Shown here: one piece after another, positions 57,701-64,000 of the stretch
Numbering within the stretch: position 1 is the stretch's first letter
Layout: every line of letters begins with the position of its first letter
NCBI GenBank assembly: GCA_035771175.1
Contig: CM069598.1
Span: 18,762,438-18,826,437 of the forward strand
DNA length: 64,000 nucleotides
Source of the DNA: Paratinospora sagittata
Lineage: Eukaryota > Streptophyta > Magnoliopsida > Ranunculales > Menispermaceae
Direction of reading: 5' to 3'
Program-made: the position numbers and the translations under genes
Notes under the pieces: generated by a model
What the model was told of the DNA's origin: nothing
Databases searched by the model: none
Seen by the model: the letters and a program-made list of their open reading frames with translations, nothing else

Positions 57701-58707
57701 AGCCGTCTTGTTGTACCGTCATGCATATTTAGGCGTATAGTTCCAATACCCTTTGTTTGGCAGGTATTGTTGTTGCCCATGAGCACGACTCCTCCATCGA
57801 ACTCATCCAATTTTGTGAACCAATGTCGATTTGGACACATATGATAGGAACAACCAGAATCTAATATCCATCTATCAGACTGATTGTCTATAGATGAAAC
57901 CGAGAATGCAGAATCTTCTTCTGCTTTCCGTGCTACATTTGCATCTGTCTTGCCCTTATTTGGACAATCTTTCTTCCAGTGTCCCTTTTGGTGACAATAG
58001 GCACATTCATCCTTCGCAAGATGTTGACGTGAAGAAGGTCTTTTTGTCTTTGAGCGAGATCGGCCTCGCCTACTGGATCTATCAGATCTGTTGTTAGCCC
58101 TGCCTCTGGATACCGTCAAGGCTTCTGGTGATGCTTCCTTGTTATCACGCTGGTCCTTCCTTCGATACTCGTTGTTCACCAAAGCATTTGAAACATCACT
58201 GAATTTAACCTCATCTTTACCATATAACAAAGTTGTTGTTAAATGTTCATAACTTTCAGGCAAAGAGTTTAACAACAATAGTGCCTTATCCTCATCAAGA
58301 GGTTCAACATCAAGATTTAGTAGATCAGCGAGAATCTTGTTGAAATTATCAAGATGCTCAATCATGGGAGTACCTTGCTTGTACTGAAAACGAAAGAGCT
58401 TCTTCTTCATGTAGAGGCGGTTCTCTACGCTTTTCGTCATGTACTTGTCCTCCAGTTTCTTTCAGAGACTTGTTGCCATAGTCTCTTTCATGACAAAGTA
58501 CTTTTGATCTTTGGCCAAATAGAGTCTGATTGTTCCACAAGCTTGACGATTGACGAAATACCAATCATCATCGGACATATCCTTGGGCTTGGTTTCCAAG
58601 GCAATATGTGATCCTTCCCAGAATAAGAGATCTTGAACTTCGCATTGCCACATGCCAAAGTTGTTGGTGCCGTTGAATTTCTCCACCTCAAACTTTGCGT
58701 TGGACAT
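54754..58707 (-). pseudogene. gag-pol: copia gag-pol polyprotein with two in-frame stops
   Basis: One continuous frame from the Met at 58707 (MSNAKFEVEKFNGTNNFGMW) to the stop at 54754. Domains in order: Gag, CCHC knuckle CAYCHQKGHWKKDC, protease WILDSGCSYHM, integrase HMRLGH...CEHCILGK and DDE residues in TDVWGPS, RSDNGGEY and VAERMNR, RT FLYVDDML, RNase H ending in NPADILTKVV. TGA at 58462-58464 interrupts Gag after MATSL (family has Trp there), and TGA at 56212-56214 interrupts pol after VPLPK. No frameshift was found, so decay is by point mutation only. Autonomous activity is unlikely without stop suppression. Confidence 0.93.
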
Positions 58708-58937
58708 CGAACTTCTTTGCTAAGGCCTGCTTGTGCTTGGGATTTCCTCCGCCATTTAGACCGAAGATATGTATGACGCCGAAAAGTACTTGAAAAAGGA
58801 TAAACAACTCCAACTAAGCTATATCAATAACTTAATAGCTGAATCTGCAGAAACTGATTGCACGGTTGTGTTCGGAACGGTCAAAAATGGTGGAAACGAG
58901 TCTGACTTTGCTGAAATGAGACGAACAGGGCGGACTG

Positions 58938-59180
58938 TTTGGGCTGGACCGCGGATGAACAGAGTGGACTGTGTGGGCTGGACCGCAGATGAACAGTGCG
59001 GACTGTGTGGGCTGGACAACGGATGAACAGAGCAGACTGAGTGGGCTGGACAGCGGATGAACAGTGCAGACCGAGTAGACTGGACCGCGGATGAACAGTG
59101 CAGACTGAGTGTCTGGGTCGGATGAACAGTGCCGGATCTGGGTCGGATCCGGGTCAGAACAGTGCCTGGATGAACAGTGT
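58938..59180 (-). repeat. ~34 bp tandem repeat in copia leader
   Basis: Five to six units of TGGGCTGGACCGCGGATGAA followed by CAGNGNNGACTGNG, degenerating after 59110 into GGATCTGGGTCGGATCC-like sequence. Located between the PBS and gag. ORFs through it follow the period. Confidence 0.8.
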
Positions 59181-59398
59181 CGCAAACGCTGTACGGGGAT
59201 CAAACTTTGATCGGCTCCTGGAAACTCGTTTCTTGTCCGTTTTTCTCGCCGTTGATTGCGTTGGACTCCTGAAAAAAAGAGCTACCTCCACGGGTGATCA
59301 GAAAACAGTTCCGATCAATTTTACAGAATCTCGAAATTTCGACTCAGTCTCGAAAAATTCGACAGAGGGTCCGTTTTTTCTTCCAAAGCTTAACCTCG

Positions 59399-59410
59399 TC
59401 TCTGATACCA
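59399..59410 (-). other. Primer-binding site of copia element
   Basis: TGGTATCAGAGA on the - strand, three bases inside the 5' LTR; initiator tRNA-Met type. Confidence 0.9.
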
Positions 59411-59413
59411 ATT

Positions 59414-59781
59414 TGTCGTGCAAAATCGTGGTAAAGCATGAAAGAAAAAACAAGACAACAAATTTAACGTGGTTCGGCAAATTACCTACGTCCACGGGAG
59501 ACAACAAACTTGTATTATCAGATATTACAAATTACACCCTTAGGTGAATCTTACAGATTGGATCTCTTAAATAGATCTCTCAGAATAGATTTCTCTGACT
59601 CTCAGGAATGAATTTAAAGAATGAAGTTAAGCTCTATTTATAGGAGTATTCAGGGGTATTTTCGTAATTATAAATATAAAATATAATATATATTTAATAT
59701 TATAATAATAACCCTTTCGGCGTGCGGCGGCCGCATTCGACGCCTCTTTTCCTTGTCTGCCACATGTGGGTGGTCCCCACA
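59414..59781 (-). repeat. 5' LTR of copia element
   Basis: Plus strand starts TGTCGTGCAAAATCG and ends GTGGTCCCCACA. Highly similar to 54245-54648 apart from the GC-rich duplication; only a few substitutions seen. Confidence 0.93.
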
Positions 59782-59786
59782 CATTT

Positions 59787-60331
59787 AAGACTATCCGGAC
59801 CCAAAGACAAATGGACTGAATTCAACATGGTAAACAAATCGACAAATTCAGCATGTTGTCCGATCGTGAGAGTGCTAAGATTGAAAAGGTTCCATTGGAT
59901 AGGTCCTAATCGGTCCTTAGCAATAATAAAGTGACCAATGGAGTGGTTGGGAAATGACGTCGTATGGTAAAGCCTAGGGAACATTTTAGCCATTGAGGAA
60001 TTGTTTAATCATTGATCCTCCCAAAACCTGAAAGCTTGACCATCCCCAATCAGTAGTTGAAAACGAGGAAACATATTAGGGAGCATCGATAACACATATT
60101 TCTAAGAACTTCTATAGGTTGATCTAATTGTAGGGATAATTCTCTTACTGAACTCAATTTCCCGAATTGGCTAGTGATAATCCTTGCCCAAAAAGATTGA
60201 TCCTCCTTGTAGAACCTCCACACCCATTTTGCACAAAGAACCTTATTCCTCTTTAAGATGTTATTAATACCCAAGCCCCCTTTAGACACCAGTCTTTGGA
60301 CAATCTTCCGGTCTTTGCAAAACTTGTTTGA
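59787..60331 (-). pseudogene. LINE remnant, 5' part (post-RT region), 5' truncated
   Basis: On the - strand encodes CKDRKIVQRLVSKGGLGINN, LCAKWVWRFYKEDQSFWARI, then LLIGDGQAFRFWEDQ, a stop, LNNSSMAKMFPRLY and IGHFIIAKDRLGP, the region between RT and zinc-binding domain of plant LINE polyproteins. Multiple frame changes and stops. It begins abruptly at about 60331 against duplicate copy B. Confidence 0.75.
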
Positions 60332-61462
60332 ACCCAGTTGTCTAGTTTTGTTCAGTCTGAAATAAAGCGAGTTCGAACAAAAATTTTCCAATAACCGGTC
60401 GAGCTGGGTTTGGACAAAGGCCTAATGTCCGAATTCAATTTCGGGTCGGGTCCAAACAAGGCGTAATCCAGACATTCGAACAAATTTCGCGCGAATTTTA
60501 TCTCAAAGATAACTATTTTACCTTTATTCGCTTATGATCTTGCTTATCTAAAGTTTGTAATCATAAATAATTGCTAAAACTTAAGATAAATCTTAATCTT
60601 GATAATATATTTTGTATATATAAGAGAAACTTAGGGAAAATATATCTTTATTAATTTAAAATAACAAAATCATAAGAAAGTGTATTTATGTGACATGCAC
60701 ATTATCTTTATTCATTATACATCCTTTAATTTTTTCAATGTTAAAGAGACAAAATTTAATAATTATTGCAATTAAATTAAATTAAATTGAAAATTACTAT
60801 ACAATTATAATTATAATAAAATTAAAAGTCTTGTAATTTGGACAAAACTGACGACCTAGTTTTAAAACTAAACCGAGACTGGACCGACTTTTGTGTCCGA
60901 ATTTAAAATCGGGCTGAGTCTAGACATACTATAAATTCGTTAATATAAAGTATTGTCTGGACCCAATTTTGTTCAGACCTCGATATTTTAACCTACAAAA
61001 TCCTCTCTCTATCCACCAGCTTTGTTTCTTAATTAAAATTCACCTAATCCTCCTTGGAAGAATATTTGGTGAGTTGAAATAGAAGCTCTCAAATTATATA
61101 GAGCAGAAACTTTGGAAAAATCAAGCACCCTCCTTTGCCCCTAGTTTGTTAGAATATAGGGGACTACACGCGTATCCCTTGACATCTAATGGACTAGGAG
61201 TTTGAGTTCTATTGATAGAAGCTCATTGAATAATAACAATCAAGAAAGTAGAAAGCAATTAACTGAGTAACTAACAAAATCAGTTACAAGTATAATCGCT
61301 ATTATATTGTTTTAAAATAATTATTACGCTACTCTCTCTCTTCTAATAAAATAATAATGACATATATTTTCCTTTGATTTGAGGTTATTAATTAGGCTTT
61401 TAGAACAGCCAAGAAGCCAATTAGTATCTTGTGGCCGGATTGGAATACCTTAGGATATATTG
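60332..61462 (+). repeat. Direct duplicate copy B, right of the LINE remnant
   Basis: Starts ACCCAGTTGTCTAGTTTTG and is collinear with copy A to GGCCGGATTGGAATACC...GATATATTG. Lacks the two insertions of copy A. Continues uninterrupted into the upstream region of the peroxidase gene. Confidence 0.8.
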
Positions 61463-61699
61463 TTATATGTTGAAATAATTAGATCTCCTTTAAAATGAGA
61501 TAAGGAATATATATATAGGTAGGAAGTCAAGATTCAACTGTTAGTGGCAGCCTGATTTTAGAATCAAATGGTCATTATAAAATTGGTCCAACCCAAGTAA
61601 AAATGACTCTTGGAACATAATTTTTTGAGTTTACAAAATGCAAATTATGATTTACAAATTATCCTTTTAGTTGCATATAAATGTATAACACCCATTCAC

Positions 61700-61733
<34 letters not shown>

Positions 61734-62077
61734 GAGGGACATTCACCATTGTTAATAAATGGGTAGTGGTAATATTGCCAAGAATCATAATGTTAATTAG
61801 CATTACCTTTTCTATGAAATGCAATAATGCATGGCACCTCTTTAGTACTGATTGACTTTAAAAAAACGAAGAAAATATTCCAAGAGAACATGTTAGCAAG
61901 TCATGTACTATGTGCTCCTCACGTTTGCATTTCTTTAATCTCCCAAAAAGCCCATTCCATTCCATAACTACATATAATATGCAAGATGATCATCAAATGA
62001 ACATCATCTTTTGTTGCCTAGCTAATTGCTCAGAGCTACAGCTTCATTTCATCAAATTAATTATAGTGTACTGGAAC
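61463..62077 (+). other. Peroxidase upstream region
   Basis: AT-rich; contains a (TTA/ATT)n microsatellite at 61702-61733. No other feature is supported. The frame is open upstream of the chosen start back to 61910, but without family resemblance. Confidence 0.5.
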
Positions 62078-63180
62078 ATGATGATGATGAAGTCCTTTTC
62101 TCTTCCCTTTCTCCTACTTTTGGTTCTTCATCAGTTTGTAAATTTGTCAGCCCAGCATTCACACATGGCTTCTCGACGAAACTTCCTCTCCATCGATTAT
62201 TATCACAAGACTTGCCCTCAACTTGAAGGAATTATTCACAGCAAGATTTCTTCTTTGATTAAGGCGGATTACACCATGGCTGCAAGTCTCATCAGATTGC
62301 ACTTCCACGACTGCGCCGTTCGGGTATGTTATTATCTTATCTAAAGGAGCAGTGCTACATTGACATTTTTAGTAGATATTATTATAGTATATCACTTTCA
62401 ATAAACTATTAAATTATTTTGAATCATGTATGAATATGTGATTCAAAATAATCTAATGTACCCATTGATGAAATTATTTTTACAAATGTTCTATTTTCAC
62501 ATTTTCCTATTAAAAATGTTTCTACATAGAGCACACCTTCTAAATATCATATCATTTGACATAAGACATCTATTTCTACATAATAGAGAAAAAAAAAAAA
62601 AAACCCACACCTCAATGAACACGTCGTGGCTAAATCTACAAATGTTCACAATGTTAAGTTTAGGTACGGAGTTGTACTTCAAAAGACCTCGATACTAATA
62701 AGGATAAATCTAAACGTGTGATGAACTCTGATGTCTATAATTATCTTTTCATATATTATATATATATATATATAGACACGGACATCTATTTGTTATATAT
62801 ATAATTAATATCTCTCTATTATATTATATTATAGGGATGTGATGCTTCAGTTCTATTGAATCATGGTGGGAGTGAAAGGAGTGCAGCTGCAAGCAAGACA
62901 TTGAGAGGGTTTGATGTGATCCGAGAGATAAAAGCAGAAGTAGAGAAGAAATGCCCAAACACTGTATCATGTGCAGACATTCTCACAGCAGCTGCAAGAG
63001 ACGCCACAATTCAGATTGGAGGGCCTTTCTGGGAGGTCCCTTTTGGTAGGAAAGATGGTCGAATTTCAATTGCCAAAGAAGTTGATGAAAATGTTCCAAT
63101 GGGTCGTGAAAATGTTACTGCTCTTGTTGAGTTTTGCCAATCCAGAGGCATGAATCTGCTGGACTTGGTCATCCTCTCAG
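62078..63180 (+). CDS. Class III secretory peroxidase, exons 1-2 (partial), PER7-like
   Basis: Exon 1 62078-62323, exon 2 62835-63180; 197 codons plus one base. Extracellular heme peroxidase oxidising phenolics with H2O2, typically in cell-wall metabolism. Signal peptide MMMMKSFSLPFLLLLVLHQF; YYHKTCPQLE (Cys46), RLHFHDC with distal Arg73 and His77, GCDASVLL calcium site, TVSCADIL, and DLVILSG at the usual second-intron position. Start taken at the first Met of MMMM because the signal peptide follows. The proximal-His exon (HTIG region) is not found in the 800 bp to the window edge, so the gene either continues beyond it or is broken; the donor after CTCTCAG (GTCATT) is weak. Confidence 0.85.
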
Positions 63181-64000
63181 GTCATTCAATAAAATTACTC
63201 TTCTTAAATTAATTAATCCTAGCTCTGTCATCAATTAATTCCAAACAGTAGAATTATTTTCAAAAAGTATATAGTCTTCTTTTATTGACAATTATGTGAA
63301 AAATTTATGCTACATTTGGTTTGGGATTCACAACTAAGATCCAATTTTAAAATGAAAATTCAAATTTTTTTTTTGTATGGTGTTTGAAAATTAAATTATT
63401 TTCTAAATAAAAATTTAAAAACTATTTATTGGACCAATTCTATATATTTTTTGGATTTTAGAAAACTGTACTAAGGTTTCCGGAGAGAGTAGTTTTCTAG
63501 AGAAACATGCATGTTGATGATATACATTGTTAGACCTTTTTCTGATAGCTATAGTTTTTAGGTGGAGTGATTTCTAACATGATATTAGAGTCTTGATTTT
63601 GCAGGTGGTTAAGGAGAAGTGTTGATAATAGCTTGATATACATTGTTGGACCCTTATTTTACAGCTATAACTTTTAGATTGAGTGATTTTTAACAAAACA
63701 GTCGTCTCTCGAACAAAAAATATAAAAAAAAATAATTTCTCAAACAAATTCTAAAAATATATATATATATATAAATAATTTCTCAAACAAATTCTAACGA
63801 GAGAATGTTATTCATAGTTGTTTGATATACATGAAAAGAAAAATACATGCCTACATAGTGTAAAAAAATAAATAAATAAAAAGAGGTTTCGTTGACAATG
63901 AATATAAATGTGATTGATTATTTATACTGATAATTTTTTCACAGTAATACTAACTATTTTACGATTCAAATATAATTTTTTATATTTGAAAATTTTAAAA
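63181..64000. other. AT-rich sequence after peroxidase exon 2 (probable intron)
   Basis: No exon-like sequence with the proximal-His motif is visible. Contains two related phrases, GATATACATTGTTAGACC (about 63519) and GATATACATTGTTGGACC (about 63636), each followed by AGCTATA and TGATTTNTAAC, suggesting a local ~110 bp duplication. (TA)n near 63759. Confidence 0.4.

Larger units (their letters stand above)
54240..59786 (-). mobile_element. Complete Ty1/copia LTR retrotransposon, 5.5 kb, nested in LINE
   Basis: Element 54245-59781 with 5 bp TSD CATTT at 54240-54244 and 59782-59786. LTRs are 404 bp (left, 3') and 368 bp (right, 5'), the difference being mainly a ~36 bp duplication of a GGCGCGCGGCGGCCGCATTCG unit in the 3' LTR. 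PBS TGGTATCAGAGA, PPT present. Integrase precedes RT, defining copia. Two in-frame stops break gag-pol. A Tnt1/Tork-like lineage is my guess from protein resemblance. Confidence 0.95.

Noticed and set aside
58819..59203. Ser/His/Pro-rich - strand ORFs near 59 kb
   Set aside because: Translation of the copia leader tandem repeat in several frames.

Overview
This is nuclear DNA from a flowering plant, most likely a eudicot. Genes carry GT-AG introns, intergenic DNA is AT-rich, and plant gene families (a GSO-type LRR receptor kinase, a class III peroxidase, plant IMP dehydrogenase) sit between nested retrotransposons. I cannot name the species from sequence alone. Nothing in it is bacterial or organellar.

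Host genes. (1) Inosine-5'-monophosphate dehydrogenase, + strand, four coding exons, 2599-9426, with a non-autonomous hAT-type element in its third intron. (2) A HAD-superfamily hydrolase, + strand, three coding exons, 35162-36479, with a long 5' leader that probably contains a 2 kb intron holding a SINE. (3) A GASSHO-type LRR receptor kinase, - strand, two exons, 41646-37733, convergent with the HAD gene. (4) The first two exons of a class III peroxidase, + strand, from 62078; the heme-ligand exon is not visible before the window ends. Minor remnants are a LINE-type RNase H domain at the left edge and a short broken ORF at 37250.

Transposon landscape. 10859-18053 is a large inverted pair of roughly 3 kb LTR-like repeats around a 1.07 kb spacer. 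19369-30701 is a complete 11.3 kb Ty3/gypsy chromovirus-like element on the - strand, with CCCAC target duplication, initiator-tRNA-Met primer site, gag-pol broken only by three in-frame stops, and an additional 530-codon ORF between the leader and gag. Its U3 carries 8-9 tandem copies of an 18-21 bp unit centred on the palindrome GAACGTTC, ending just upstream of a TATA box. 48.0-51.6 kb looks like a Mutator-like element with long degenerate terminal inverted repeats and an internal array of ACTGATATATCGGT-type palindromes. 53.5-60.3 kb is a 5'-truncated LINE remnant split by a 5.5 kb Ty1/copia element (TSD CATTT). The LINE is flanked on both sides by diverged direct copies of the same 1.1-1.5 kb segment.

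The host genes show no operon-like or pathway relationship. The features most worth following up are the gypsy element with its extra ORF, two candidate splice acceptors and heat-shock-element-like U3 array; the inverted LTR pair; and the LINE bracketed by a kilobase-scale duplication.
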